Assembly (NCBI GenBank): GCA_014218235.1
Contig: CM024759.1
Span: 7,704,712 to 7,768,711, forward strand
Direction: 5' to 3'
Length of the DNA: 64,000 bases
Source of the DNA: Colocasia esculenta
Taxonomy: Eukaryota; Streptophyta; Magnoliopsida; Alismatales; Araceae
Shown here: positions 32,621-45,600 of the stretch, piece by piece
How the letters are laid out: each line of letters opens with the position of its first letter
Numbering within the stretch: the stretch's first letter is position 1
Program-made: the position numbers and the translations under genes
The notes under the pieces: model-generated
The model's database searches: none
The model's input: only the letters and a program-made list of their open reading frames with translations
Told to the model about the DNA's origin: nothing

Positions 32621-33450
32621 TACTGACATTCCACATAGTGGAAAGAGGCGTTGCTATGATTTTCAAAGAACAAAACACATTTTTACTAAAATGAAAACTT
32701 CTCTGGTGGATGAATGCCTCTCTTTGACAGCCGATGGTCTTGGCTAAACACTGAAATTTATTCACTTCTCATGTTTGAAAATTGCAGAGCTTCTTATTGA
32801 AGTGTCCACAACGCGCACTACATGAAGCCAAAAGGCTGTAGAGTTGTGATGGGCATGGTTTCTTAGATCGGCTAGAAAGAGAATGGAAGGATCAAATTCT
32901 TATGAGAGTTCTGCAAATCTTCAGATAAAAGCATCCAAATACTGTTACCAGTTTCTTAGCAAATGTGAAAAATCATATCTCTGGTGTCCTCCTAGAGTTG
33001 GTTTTGGTATCTCATTTGTCCATTGAACCAGCAAGCAACCATGTGGAAGATGATTTGAATAAACGAACAAGTTAACTTAGGCATTCATATATTTTATCAA
33101 CTGAGGTGAGTATATACAAAAGGTCGATACAAGAGATTATGGAAAGATAACCTCAAAACATGGCAAAACTCCTAATCACTTCTGCAGCATCAGGAGACCC
33201 ACTACAAAGCATTCTAGATCTCTGGCACTCCTTCAAACTTCTGAAGATGTCGCATTTCAGGTGAACCTCTTCTGAAGATATTGCAGTTCTTGCTAAATCA
33301 TTCTCATCCTCTACCTACTGTGATGTAATCAAAACTTGTCTAGGAATTTCTGTATCTCCCCGGACTTCCACAAGTCAAACCACACGTGCTGGCCAAGAAG
33401 AGCCAGGTTTATGTGTTCCATTTTCCTTTAATGGCTGATAACTAGAAATT

Positions 33451-36400
33451 CTACGACTTAGTAGGAATATTTGGCCTCTTCTTCTCCGAAACAAATCTGG
33501 GAGAGTTGCTCAGCTTCCTGCTGCTCTTTTCAGCGGCATTCTTGCATTCAGTTTTCCTGGCTGAAGACCTTAGGGAGGGCAAACAGTTTGTTGTTGGAAC
33601 TTCAAGAGGATTAACTTTTCTTCCGAACCTGGAAGCTTGAGCTTGCGCTGTTGGAATCTGCAATGAATATATGACAGCTTTGCTCAGCAAGTTTCTTAAA
33701 GAACCTTAAAGCCTCTCATCAGGCATGAACTTACCATATATAATAATAGTGTAGAATAGAAAGTGCATCAACAGACATTATGCTGCTGCGTAGTCTTTCT
33801 TGCTTATGGCAGTTAAAACTTAGAATTTCTGGAATGCATCCTATGACAGAATCCACATTACTATATAAACACAATGCAACTGCAATTTGTGACTTGAACG
33901 ACCTATAACATTTCCAAGTATGACAGCTTCAAGCTGATGGAATCTTACATGTTATTTTAAACACATAAAGTTGTTAACCAATGATGTAACTGTTGATTAC
34001 TTACACTGACATAATTAGTAAGAGATTCTGTATCCCTATTCAATAATTCAAAATTACATTCTTGAGGTGTTAAAAAACTAGCCTATTACATTGTCCTTGA
34101 GAAATTCCTTATAAACATGCTCCATTAGGATCTGAACCAGAGACCTCATATTGGTGTACATGGAAGCTAACCAACCACTAGGCCACTCCTTGGGTACTTA
34201 AGGTTGCATCCTATCTCTTTGGTGACCACAAGAAGAGCAAAGAAACACAGATGTGAATTTAGGATGCAGTCTTTTCTTATATGTGAACATTAGATGACAA
34301 TTTGCAATTGATGGTGAACTTAATTAATGGTCGGTCAAAGTGCCATTATTATCCAGATACAATTTTCTAAAATGAATTGTGTGACCTTATTCAAAATGAT
34401 GTTCCTTACGTGATAGATGCAGCAATTGCATATATGTTAAAGTGTTTCCACATGTCATGCCAATGAAAACTGCAACATGATCATGTGATTGGATGCTTAT
34501 CTCTTCCAAATGTGCCGTTAATGATGTCAGAAGAAAATTTGGGTTCTCTTTCCTGAATAGCATCAAGAATCCTGGCCACCGCAAATTGGCTCTCATTGCT
34601 TTAGATGGTTGTTTGAAAGGCAATAAAATTGTCAGAAGGAATTGTAGATTTAAATCAATTCTGGAACTACAACATAATAATTAAAACATACTTAAGGTTC
34701 CTCTTTCTGGGATAGCAACAAGAATCTTGGCCACTCCAACATTGATGGGGCATCAGATTTATGGAGACTTGCTCTTGGGTTCAGAGTGTACACAAACTCT
34801 ACAAGGTCCTAGCTAATTGAATGGAAAAATGAGATAAATGTCAAGATTCAAAAAGCAGAATGTAATCAAGGATTTGGCCTTAGTATGTGCAGTTTTGTAC
34901 CCAAAAATTTGTTTCCGATTTCCAGTTTACTACCAGACGATGATGAAGACTAGGTGTTTAGGCTAAGTTGCAACATCAGTATGTAAATCCAGTCACTTTG
35001 CTAAAGCCCAAAGGCAAATTCAATGGCGAACTTTCATACATACATGCCTATGTGGCTGAAGGTGAGAAGTAAGCTAGGTTGATTAGGGGTCATCCTCAAA
35101 TGCCTAGGTGATGTATTTACTCCCATAAATAACCATAGATGAGGAAAATGACAATAGAAGGAAAATAAAGAAAACATCCAAGATGAATTGTGTAAAAGCT
35201 AATTTATGTAAGCACCCAGAAATAGTAGATGGCTTTAGGAAGCATCAAGCATAAGAAAAATGAGGCAGCATGTAAAAGAAAAAGAGTGCTAGGTGAGCAC
35301 AGATGTGGCAAACATGAGGCAAGTTTAGCCTCAAGCTACTCTGGCTAGGTAAACAAGTTGGTCGTCATGGAAAAAAAATGACAGAGACATAATACATAAT
35401 GAAGATGTCAAGAATCATGGGGATTAAGTAGACTAGGACTGCTTAGATTCCTTAATAATGGGCATCTACTACTTAGATTCCTTGAAAATTCTTCACCGAT
35501 GTCATCAAATGGGAATACACAAACTCGATCTAGTTTTGCTTTCTCTGAGTCAATCTTGATTTTAGATTCGGCAGGAATACCAATATCTCTGAGACGTGCA
35601 GTGGGTCAGTTGAAAAAGGGAGGAATGCCAAAAATAGACTTTGGTTCAGGTTCAGTATGATGTTTTTCCAAATGTTGGATGATTCTCAGCTATTTATGGC
35701 ACATTTTGCTGTTGAATTGAACACAGCAATCCATGAAGCTGAAAAGCTATTTTCAAAGTTGTATGTCTTCAAAGCTATTTTCAAAGTTGTATTCACAATT
35801 TTTGACTTTTTACTAGTAACTGGATATATGTTGATAAGTATCCTATGAGCTTCAACAGTAGAAGGAATGGATGTCTTCTACAACTTCATGTTATTTATTT
35901 CTTTTGAAGGTTTAAGTAATATCAGTTCTTTAGAATCAGAAGTCAAAGATGTCATTATTGCAAAAAGCATTGGCATTAAAGAAATTCATGAAAATGGAAA
36001 GAAGCATCAAAGCACTAACTTGTTTGTACAATTGTACTGAACAAATGTAAACCAATAAGAAATAAACTGTAATCCCTCTAAATGACTATTTTGTCAGAAT
36101 ATGTAAAGAACTATTGTCAATGGCTGATAGTGTATCCAGCCATCGAAGGATGGACTTTTAGTTTTCAGCCACTTAAAAAGGGACACATTTAGAAACTCAT
36201 TCTTCAATCGTCATATTTATTTATAACACTTCGCATCTCTAGTTATCTGGTGTGAACATTCCAGAAAAATAGGAACAAGCATAAGCCCTTTAATGTTTCA
36301 GGGAAATCCTCCCCCAATAAAAAAGGTGTTTATGGGGATTGGGTATGTAGACTCTTCAGACATAGCGGTATCAAGTTTCAAAGGACTACTTGTACGTCAC

Positions 36401-39336
36401 ACCATAATGTGTGGGGATACATCAGAGGTTTTGCTGGCATGAGAAGAGCAATTCCCGTAAAAGCTTACCCTCATTTTTTTTGTTCCTATTGGATACAAGG
36501 TTTTCTATTATTTACAACTAAATGACTGAAAGTACTTCAAGGGACAAAATGTATTATGACTGTTAGCAGCTTACTATGGTGAATGAATTCTGAAAAGAAA
36601 AGGTTTATTACATTTAAGCTAGGATAGATGGTGGTTGTACATCTAGCAGCTAGTGGGTCTGACTGATTAAGTAATCAGACTGTGATTACTATGGTTGTAC
36701 AGGAATCCTTGGTTAGCAAACAAAAAGCAGACAGTCATCAAAGGAAAGAAAATACCTTTTTGGCTTCAGTCTTTTGGGGCTCCGTCTTGCGATAGAAATC
36801 TGGCATTGGCCTTGCCTTAAATCCAAGACTTTGTCGAAGTCTTTTTAGTTCATTTTCAGCCATTTCCTATTATGGATACAAGAATAGAAATTAGTTCATC
36901 ATCTTGGTAAGATGAAGGGCTTTTATCTGCAGCAATAACACAATATATAAAGTTTCAGCAAACAACGCCATCGATGTAGGATATGGACAACCTTATCTTT
37001 TGCTTGACGTTGCAACTTCTCAGCATTGAGTTTCTCTTCAAGTTTAAGGAAAAACTGAAAAAGCATTAGATAATGCGATAACAGAGTAAGGATCACTACC
37101 ATCCTTGTACTTCTTGCACAATTCACAAGCATATCAAACAAGACTAGTTACAAATCCATGGTACACGAGTCCAGCACTGACTTACCTCTTTCCTTTTTTC
37201 TGCTCTTTCTTCGCACCTGAAGCGGAAAGGAGAGCATACAACCTGTGAAGGTCTCTTCCAGCAACTGCTTGAAGATTTCCAGCAACTGTTTGTTAAAAAA
37301 TATTCAGAAGGATATAGTGATTTTCCTATTAAAAAAAACTAACTCATTTAATTGCATACAAAAGTTTATTGATCCAAATGCAAAATGCAGAAGTCCTTAT
37401 AATAGTATAACTTCCTCAGTGGAAACAGATGGGTACATTGGATTGATTTTCTTAGTTATTGGGCCTATTTTTTGGGATTGTGTCTTTGTGCTGTAAAATT
37501 AATCAAGAGGCATGAGCAGAAGAAAAGCATCACAAAGCATATTAATCAACATAATTACCAGATAGGGCCGTGCAGGAAATTTGACATATAGTAGCATAGA
37601 AGAAAATGTTGTGTACTAGAATCTTAAATAAAGTTTGTCTCATACCTCTGGTAATCAGATTGAGGAGTCAACATAACAACTTTATGTACTCCAGCTCCAG
37701 ATACCTGCAATTTTCAAAGATTGTGTGAGAAGTGCAGGTAACAAACCATTGGAAGCATATATAAGAGGAAACATGTGCAGAATACATTGAAAAATGAAGG
37801 CATACCTTGGTTGATGTTTTCATCGGACTCTTTCTGTCAGGTGTCCAAGGAGATGTTTCAGATATCACAGGCCGTGAATCCCCAATTTTCTCATCGATTT
37901 GGGTGTTTTTGACTAGTGAAAGTATGTTTTCATTGGCCTTTTGTGAAGATAAATTGATTGACATGTGCAGTGACTTAGAAGCTGAAGCCTTCCTCTCATT
38001 CATGTCGTGTGAGGACCTTTTATTAAGCTTAGAAACATTTTCTCTTTTGGCGTGTCTTGGAGACGCAGGCTTTACGGGAGATGGAGATGCCATGGATGTC
38101 CTACTGAAAATTGACAACTTAGATATCAAAATTTTTTGTTTCTTGTCTTTTGATGCTGAAATTTCTCGGTTAGCAGCAGAACTCTCCTGAAATTCCAAAT
38201 GTGAAACTGTATCATTATCTCTACTTAAATCAAAAGGAAAAAAAAAAGATATGAACGAGATGGACCAGAAGAAAAAAAGTGAAGTTCCTAACCTGCAGGG
38301 GTGGTTTCACCGGTTGGCTGTTTCTGCTTGGCTCTGCTTCAGTCATAGCATTTCGGTTCTCCACATCCTCAATTGTTTCTGCCGAGAATATTCTTGATGG
38401 GGCCTCTCCAGGGGTTTGATTTTCCACTTCAATATTTCCCCCATCTGATTTCCTGAACGTATCTGTCTCTTTCTCCAAGGGAGGGTTGTTTGGTGGGCAG
38501 GAGGACAAAATTCTTAGTGGCGATACCGTAATGCTCTGATCTTCCATTACAAGGCCTTGCTGCTTGATCTCCCGTTTCTCTGAATTACGTTCATTCAAAA
38601 ACGAGTCTTTAGGTGTACAGGCATTAGCATATGCTTCCCGCACTCCAACAATGACCACGGCTCCAACTGGCGATCGTGCCAACTGATGGTTCCCACCTTC
38701 GGCGGTCTCTTCTACAGGGCAACCGCTATCAGTGACAGCATTTGTTTGCTCGAGTAGTGCCTTAGCCTTCTGATCCGCAAGCTTCTTCTTGTGTTGTTCC
38801 TCAAAGTATGCTTTCCTCTGAGCGACAGAGCCTGGCTTCGAGTACTTCTCAGCTTCTTCTACATGCCTATTCTGTTGGAACGATGACCATTTCCCCCATT
38901 CTAGGGACTCTGACATGTACCTTCCGAAGGAGATTGAACCTTGTAACCTAGAAACCGAGATCTCCTGTCGAAGTCACAGTTCTCTTATTATTATATTATT
39001 GCTCAATTGTGAGGAGAGGGAGAGAGGATGTAACCAATTACATCAAACCATAATGCTACTGGACACTGATAAAAATATAGATGAAACACAGATCCATTTC
39101 TTGAAGGGGCGGCAAGATTTGGTTTTGAAAGATGCCCAACAAAAAGTAAACTCTCCAGAATGGATGTCCCCACCCACCCAAAACAGAAGCGCAAAGAGAT
39201 GGGGATAAAACAAAAGTTTTCGAGACGGAACATGAGAAGAACGAAGAAGGTATAAGGACACGCTCACCCCTTCCTCCGCATTGGCGTTCTCTGGATGTTC
39301 GTAGGAACGGCAAGAGACACAAACTGCGTCCGCCAT
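33451..39336 (-). CDS. TPX2/WVD2-like microtubule-associated protein
   Basis: Eight exons on the minus strand: 39268-39336, 38293-38964, 37806-38186, 37646-37704, 37186-37216, 36992-37054, 36756-36866, 33451-33657. All introns are GT-AG and phases agree, giving 530 codons plus stop. Start ATG is at 39336 (MADAVCVSC). Residues about 32-85 carry the conserved N-terminal segment of plant WVD2-like proteins (ISFGRYMSESLEWGKWSSFQ, then KPGSVAQRKAYFEE). The middle (about 90-390) is Ser-rich and low in structure. Residues about 393-455 are the TPX2 C-terminal module: CEERAEKRKEFFLKLEEKLN, then LRQSLGFKARPMPDFY, with the KLEEK family signature. The tail is basic. Family members bind and bundle cortical or spindle microtubules, affecting anisotropic growth. 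No stop or frameshift is seen, so it is likely the only functional gene here. It most resembles the WDL7-type group, by memory of the motifs. Confidence 0.93.
34065..34197 (-). mobile_element. tRNA-derived SINE in the last intron
   Basis: On the minus strand an RNA polymerase III A box TGGCCTAGTGG (34175-34185) is followed 36 bases later by a B box GGTTCAGATCC (34128-34138), close to the consensus GGTTCGANTCC. A T-rich end (AGTTTTTTAAC, about 34068-34080) could be the terminator. The layout matches plant tRNA-derived SINEs such as Au-like families. It lies in the 3.1-kb last intron of the TPX2/WVD2-like gene, same strand. TSDs were not resolved, so the edges are approximate. Confidence 0.65.
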
Positions 39337-39800
39337 GGGAAGCACCTTCGCAATCGCAGCAGCAGGTTCGAACAAGAAGCGGACGAAGCAAATAAGGGGG
39401 AACCGACCAACAGCAATGCCACCACGCCTCCGCCCACCACCACCACCACTACCCGCACCGTTCTTCTATTCTTTTCAAGGCGTTTCGAAATTCGAATGTG
39501 AAACCCCAAAAAGGAACAAAAAAATGAGCAAAATGGGCTGGATGGTGCCTGTGTGCGTCACCGGAACAAGTGTCGGAAAACTGGAAAAGGGGAAGTCTTT
39601 TGCGCGCGCTCTCTCTCTCTCTCGTATCCAATTTCTCTATCTTGCTGTGGTGGGTTCGTATTCTGCTTTGCTTGGCGTGCCTGAGAATCTGAGATGTTTT
39701 ATTATCACCCGGTGGGACCCACATGGCAATAAAAGGTTCACCTACAACCCTCATCCCTGCCAGCAACCAAGTTGGTGGACGTTTAGCAATACCTCTTCTG
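39337..39800 (-). promoter_or_regulatory. Upstream region of the TPX2/WVD2-like gene
   Basis: This is the 5' side of the start codon at 39336. It holds a CT microsatellite (plus strand 39607-39625; GA on the gene strand), a feature common in plant core promoters and 5' leaders. It also holds alternating CCACCACCGCC text at 39420-39465. A convincing TATA box was not identified. Open frames on both strands here are probably spurious. Confidence 0.4.
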
Positions 39801-40030
39801 TATAAGTGGATATAAATTTCTAGTTAGGCTTATCTAAGTTTGATAGCGTAGTATAAGCTAATCAAGAGCATGGATAGTTAACCAGAGATAAGTTTGGGTA
39901 ATTCTACTCAACCCATGAGATAAAGTTACTCTTGGGTAATTTACCTATCCTTTAATTTTTATTTAAAATAAAATAAATAAAAAATAGGTTAACTTACTCT
40001 AATTATTTTAATTCAGGAGTATATAACCTG
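39801..40030. other. AT-rich intergenic sequence
   Basis: There is no gene or recognisable element. It separates the promoter region from the GC-rich island. Confidence 0.5.
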
Positions 40031-40039
40031 TTACTAATA

Positions 40040-40560
40040 AATATGTGAAGCGCCACACCTTGGAGGCTGGTGGAGGCGGGGGGGTGCGAATATCACAACG
40101 GACACCTGATGATATCGTAACGTCTCCGAACGCGTCCCCAACGTTTATGCCTTTTATAATTGCACCTTTTGTGTCCCGCTTTTTTGGCAGTTTTGTTATA
40201 GCCCAGAGTAGGCGCCGTTTTAATCTCACTCCGCCCTTTTGGTGATTCGCTCTCTCTTTTTCTCCGATCTTTCCTCTTCGGTGGTGGATAGGGGGCGAGC
40301 AAATGCGCGTGTCTTTTTAAGGTTGGTGGCGTGGAAATAGGGATAGATTCCTCTCTTTCAACGGTTACCTTGGGCGGCGGATTTGAATTTGAAATGGCGG
40401 CACAAAAGAAGAGGCCTGCGCCTGCACCCTGCAGCAATCAGCAAGGACAGAAAGAGCAGGATCTGGCTGATGGGGAAGGTCCATAAAGATGTGATTTCTT
40501 GGACAAACTTGCAGCTGTATTGGATTTGGAACAACACTAGTTGAGCACTGACACCGCGAT
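40040..40560 (+). other. GC-rich island with a 30-codon ORF
   Basis: A GC-richer stretch lies in strongly AT-rich surroundings. A short plus-strand ORF at 40394-40486 starts MAAQKKRPAPAPCSNQQGQ and ends at TAA. The ATG has a plausible plant context (gaaATGGCGG) and a CT-rich leader (40250-40275) upstream, so this could be the first exon of a lost or relocated gene. No family was recognised, and no downstream exon was found within the following kilobases. Confidence 0.3.
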
Positions 40561-43559
40561 TTAATATAAAATATTATTAAAGTGAATAACAAATTTATTT
40601 GTAAAGATATATAACTTTGATTGTAAGTAGTTATGTTACTATAAAACATAGCAAAAAATATGAAGATGAATAGAACAACTAAATAATTAATTTTATCAAA
40701 AATTATTAATCACTTTTCTATGAAAGTTAGGTTATTTGTTTTATGAACACTATTAGTTCAAATACAATGGATCTCTAATTAAAAAAAAAGTATAGATAAG
40801 GAGAAATAGATCGCCTGCATAAAATGTCACTATAATGAGAGTTGCAATTGTTTTTTAGAAGATATATTACTTACCTAGATAAATAAAAAATTAAGAGAAA
40901 GGAAAGAATAATAATATAAATCAATAGAAAATTGCTTCTCAGATGGTGTTTATATTAATAATTTGACTTTCTTTTGGAAAAAATAACTAGTGATTATGTT
41001 AGTAGGAGAAAACTAGATTGGGCGGATTCCTAGCCCCTATGGTACCAGCAGCATAGGTGCTAAGATAGAACCTATTTTATGACAACATAAAGTTGTTAAT
41101 ATTAGTAATAAACATCTATTAAATTTTCAAATTCATGTAAACCTAATAATTTTTTACAATCACCTTTTTAATAGAACATGTACGGATATCTACAACCTTT
41201 CAAAACATATCAAAATAAAAAAATAATGATGAAATAAAGAATTTACACTACAAATCAAGAGACAATAGCTTTTCAAAAAATATACTTTGACTAACATGGT
41301 GCCACAAATGAAAGTATATTCTTAACAAACTTTTGAACAATCCAAAAAATCACATTGGAAATGTCTTTAGAGAGTTTAATATTTGAAATAACAATGTTCA
41401 ATCTTCAAATTTGTCAATTTCATTTTTCTCAATTTTGATTTGTTTCTTCTTGTTGTATGACAGTTGTACACGAGTAAGATCTTTTTTCATAAGAGTTTGG
41501 TTGGTTAAGAATGTTAGCAGTAATCTTCTTCATTGGAGTAATACTGCTTGAAGAGTATGAGATTGAAAACGTGTCCAATATTAGAGATTAAGTGTAATTA
41601 ATAGTATGACCAAATATTTTGAGTATTAAAAACAAGTATAATAGAAAGTTTTGATTGGTTTTACTTACATTTTCAACATCAAGAATGCCCTCAAGTCTTA
41701 TAATACTATGATCGAAATCAATATAATCTTCAACATCTTGTAATCAATGTAAACATAGTACAATTAAAGCAAAATATAATTATTTTATTTTGATAGAATA
41801 ATGAGTGTTAATAGAAATAAAAATCTATAAGAACTATATATTTCACAATTATACTAACTTGAATGATCTTTGTCATAGATAGATATCTATAGATGATACT
41901 TATGTCATTACATGTTTACGTGACTGTATAAATTGGCCAATTTTGGCAGAAGTTATAGTCAAATATTTGTATTTTAAATAGAAAATTTTTGTCTAGAAAA
42001 TGATTCTAATCTTTAGGGAAAGAATCACTATTTTCGTCTTGTAAATAATAAAAAATAAAATCTTTAATTATTTTAAGATTATTATTATTTTCATTTCCTT
42101 CCTATGATCAGTTAAATCCAAATAAACAATAGTCTCTATCCTACTTTGATTACTTGTTCTCTTAGGTTTGCAATAGACCTATGTAGAAATTATATTGCCT
42201 CACGATCAAATATAACAAATGATGCAAAACTCGTGTGGTTAGTAACTCTAATTTGATTTTTATACCTATAAAAAATAATAGATAAATATGACTAATAGAA
42301 AGAGGAAATGTTAAAACATTTTTAAGAAACCTATGTTACATTGTATTATGTAGATAGATGTTTCAAGAAAATAGTAAGGAGGCTAAAAAATGAGAAGGAT
42401 TACTTGGGCACTACCACTCTCACATATTCACAATACTTTTCGCACCAGAATACATCCATCAAGTTTAACTTTCTTTTTACAATTCTTTAAAGAATTATAG
42501 AACCAATTGAATTCTATTTCAATTTTCACAATGCACATTGGCACCAATCTATATAATAAAATATTAAAGCACAAGAGAACATAACACATTTAAGATTACA
42601 AATATTCAATGATGATTGTTATAAATGGTCTTAATGATGAAATTCTAAATTTTTAAAAAGAATTATGACTATATACAAAAATGTAAAGAAATGATATTAT
42701 CAATGTACATTTATGGTAGTATATTCAAGGGTAGCATTAGATTTATATTGTATCTGACGCATCTCTCAAACATTGTCTAGAAAATTTTCCTTAAACAGTT
42801 ATAAAAAATAATCTTTAATTAAATATGAAGGTTGTGGCAAGATCTGATTAATTTTTTGAACTGCAAATTCATTTCCACAACATAATCTGCTACAAAAATA
42901 TAATGGAAAATTATTCTAAAAGCATAATAACTAATTGGTTAAGTATAATGCATCCTTTTATAACTTCACCTATTCTTAAAATCTGCAACAGGAGGCATGT
43001 TCTAATCACATAAGATTTTGGTCATCAAGAATGAGTTAGTCAATGTCACCGCACCTGAAAACGTAAACGAAGAAAACATTCTGTAAATAAAACAAACCAT
43101 ACTAAATCTAATGTTTATGAACTTGTCACACTTATGAAGTGTCAACTTTTGTATGTTCTAAAAAATCAGGTGAAATAACTTTTCACAGTTTAATTCTTGT
43201 CAAATGTAGGATAATCACAAATGGTCCTTATAGTTCACCTCCAACATAGCTTGCAATTTCATTAGCAAAATGTCCCCAAAATGTACAACTTGATTTTTTC
43301 TTACTACAAAAATAGGAATTGATAAAATATTTGATAAAATTTCATCTAACTTTTAACCTCAAATATAAAAGAGAATGAGATAACCATTTAATTGCTTTAT
43401 AGTGGGGAACACTTAGTGTTCATCTTTCAATTCAATTGTCATTCTTTTAGTGATCTTTCTACCATTCTCACTTTTTTCAATCTTTCCAACACCAATAAGC
43501 TCTTGAGTTACATCTATTATAAATATGCATATTATTAGACATGACGATATATTGGATCA
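40561..43559. other. AT-rich intergenic region, nothing recognised
   Basis: About 3 kb of strongly AT-rich sequence has no open frame of note on either strand and no transposon domain. Old, decayed elements could be hidden here but cannot be supported by eye. Confidence 0.5.
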
Positions 43560-43892
43560 ATTAGTAGCTACTTCACCCTAGAGGGGGGGGGGAGGTGAAT
43601 ATATAGGGTGATCTCAACATTTGCACTTAAACTTTTGGTTAGTGGTTAGAGTATAGCATGTGCAGAAATTTAAATGGAAGTGGAAGCAAACATACAATAA
43701 CACAAGAGATTTATCCTAGTTTGAATCTCCTCTCCAACATGAGTGATCATACACCCAGTCTCCAAAAAATCATTTGGGATTTCCACTAACCTATGACCAA
43801 GTTACAACAGCCAAGTCCCACTTGGTCTTCCCTTATCTCAATGGGGCATACATACTTGCTTATGCAAGTCTTCCCTTCACAGGGAGCACGAG

Positions 43893-43974
43893 AGACAGAG
43901 AGAGAAAGAGAGAGAGAGAGAGAGTGCGTAAGTGAGGAGAGAGAGAGAGAGAGAGCGCGAAGGGAAGAGAGAGA
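43893..43974. repeat. GA microsatellite
   Basis: An imperfect (GA)n tract with GC interruptions. A second, shorter one is at 44304-44322. They generate an Arg/Glu-repeat open frame that is not a gene. Confidence 0.85.
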
Positions 43975-43975
43975 G

Positions 43976-44213
43976 CACGCTATATTTTCGACGGATAAAA
44001 ATCAGTCAGAAACATTGTCAGAACTTTTCGACGGAAAATTTTTTGTCAAAAAATCTGTCGAAAATTTTGACGAAATTTCTGACAAACACAAGCCGTCGGA
44101 AAATGCTGACTACTTTTCCGATGGATTTTGTCCGTCGGCAAATACAGACAACTTTTTCGACAGATATAAATCCATCGGAAATGTCGTCGCTAAATCCGCT
44201 TTCTCTTGTGGCG
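43976..44213. mobile_element. CACTA-like terminal fragment or MITE with CGACGG repeats
   Basis: The right end reads CTTTCTCTTGTGGCG, close to the inverse of the plant CACTA terminus CACTACAAGAGAAAG. The left edge begins CACGCTATATTTTCGACGGA. Between them are many subterminal CGACGG, CCGTCGG and TCGACGGA words in both orientations, as in CACTA subterminal arrays. At about 238 bp it has no coding room. The ends have drifted and no 3-bp TSD is evident, so the boundaries are provisional. Confidence 0.5.
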
Positions 44214-45239
44214 TTACTAAGGGGCATACATACATGGTATCAACCCACTGTAGGTTTTTACAAAGGATGCTCTTTACAACTGAAGTGCTCTAAGAAATAA
44301 GGGGAGAGAGAGAGAGAGAGAGATGAAAGAAATATAAGCTAATCAAAACTAGACTCTTTCCATGACTATATTGGGACTTTCTATGAAATTAGAATTGAAG
44401 CTTTTTATCCACGAAACTCTTGAGAAGAAGACCATGAGAATGGGAGTTGAAGTGCAGAAGGCTTGCTACTATATTCTCTATTTTCGCTTTTTCATTATCG
44501 TTGTCTTCTTACTAACTTTGACTTCTTATATAGTCTTCAGCTTCTTCTACCAGCCGTTTGAAAAAGTTGACGTTTGAAATGTAGACGTTTGACAGAAACT
44601 TGGTCGTTATGTGTAACCTCTTTTATCTTGTATGTAAAGATCTTTATTTTGCTTAGCTAGGCTTCCACACATGCTACTGTAGTCAGTCGTATTTAATGAT
44701 CTGCATGTAAAAATAAGAAAAGAAAATATCTTTCTTCCTGGACGATATCCTGGGTTAAAAGAATAAGTTTTGATACGTTGAACAAAAAGAATACATAGAT
44801 TATAATGCATAAAATACTTTTTGACATGGGGAATGCATATTACTATTAATGTGAAAGAACTGTAGCACATTAAGTGGAATAAACTATTATAGTGAGAGAT
44901 GTCACAATGTACGTACGTACATACTTATTTTATTGCATTTGCATAGAACAATAAATGTCTAGATACACAAAGATTTATATAGACTATTTTTCAATATTAT
45001 GATTGTGACAAGTATATTATTCATGAAATATTGTATTTAAAAATATTATATTCGTGTAAGGAACATTTTGTCATAAACAAAGATTTTTGTACGTCAAAAT
45101 GATTATCTTTTAAACACTTATCATAAATATGATACATGAATAAGAGATAATATTACCTTAAGTAGTGCTATTTAGATATATAAAAATATCGCTAACAAAA
45201 TGTTTATTAAATAGTGAATGATGTAAACAATACTGTAAA

Positions 45240-45600
45240 CTTCAACTATAGGTTCGACTATAGAAGAAAGTCACAACATCAGCCAAAGTTATATATCGAC
45301 TTGAAGTTCGACTATTGTGAACAATTCTTCGTTAGTTAGAGTGAACATCGACTGTCAAAACAATACATATGTAAAAGTTCACTTCGACTCATGAAGCAAT
45401 TCAACCACTGTCGAAGTTAGACTTCGACTCGTGGACAAGTCGAAGTGCGACTTCGATTGAGTCTTAGTAGTAGTTTGACTTCGACTTACATTATAAGTCT
45501 TCTTCAGTTGGAGTTAGACTTCGACTGTTGAGAGGCTTATACTTTAGTCGATGTCAGACTTCGACTCCTGCGATGACTTCGAATTTAGAACAAAAGATAG
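45240..45600. repeat. TTCGACT motif cluster
   Basis: Around a dozen copies of (A)CTTCGACT or its complement occur in 360 bases, often as partial palindromes such as GACTTCGACTCGTGG and AAGTCGAAGTGCGACTTCG. They are irregularly spaced, so it is not a simple tandem array. Sirevirus regulatory regions are known to be rich in short palindromic motifs, which would fit the element downstream. Confidence 0.6.

Noticed and set aside
39335..39805. 156-residue plus-strand ORF opposite the TPX2-like gene start
   Set aside because: It overlaps the antisense first exon and promoter of the real gene, with low-complexity Pro/Thr content and no motif.
41230..41250. CACTACAAATCAAGAG as a CACTA start
   Set aside because: It lacks the AAGAAAA continuation and subterminal repeats, and no partner end or TSD was found.
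43793..44300. Arg/Glu-repeat ORFs
   Set aside because: They are produced by the GA microsatellite and the CACTA-like fragment.
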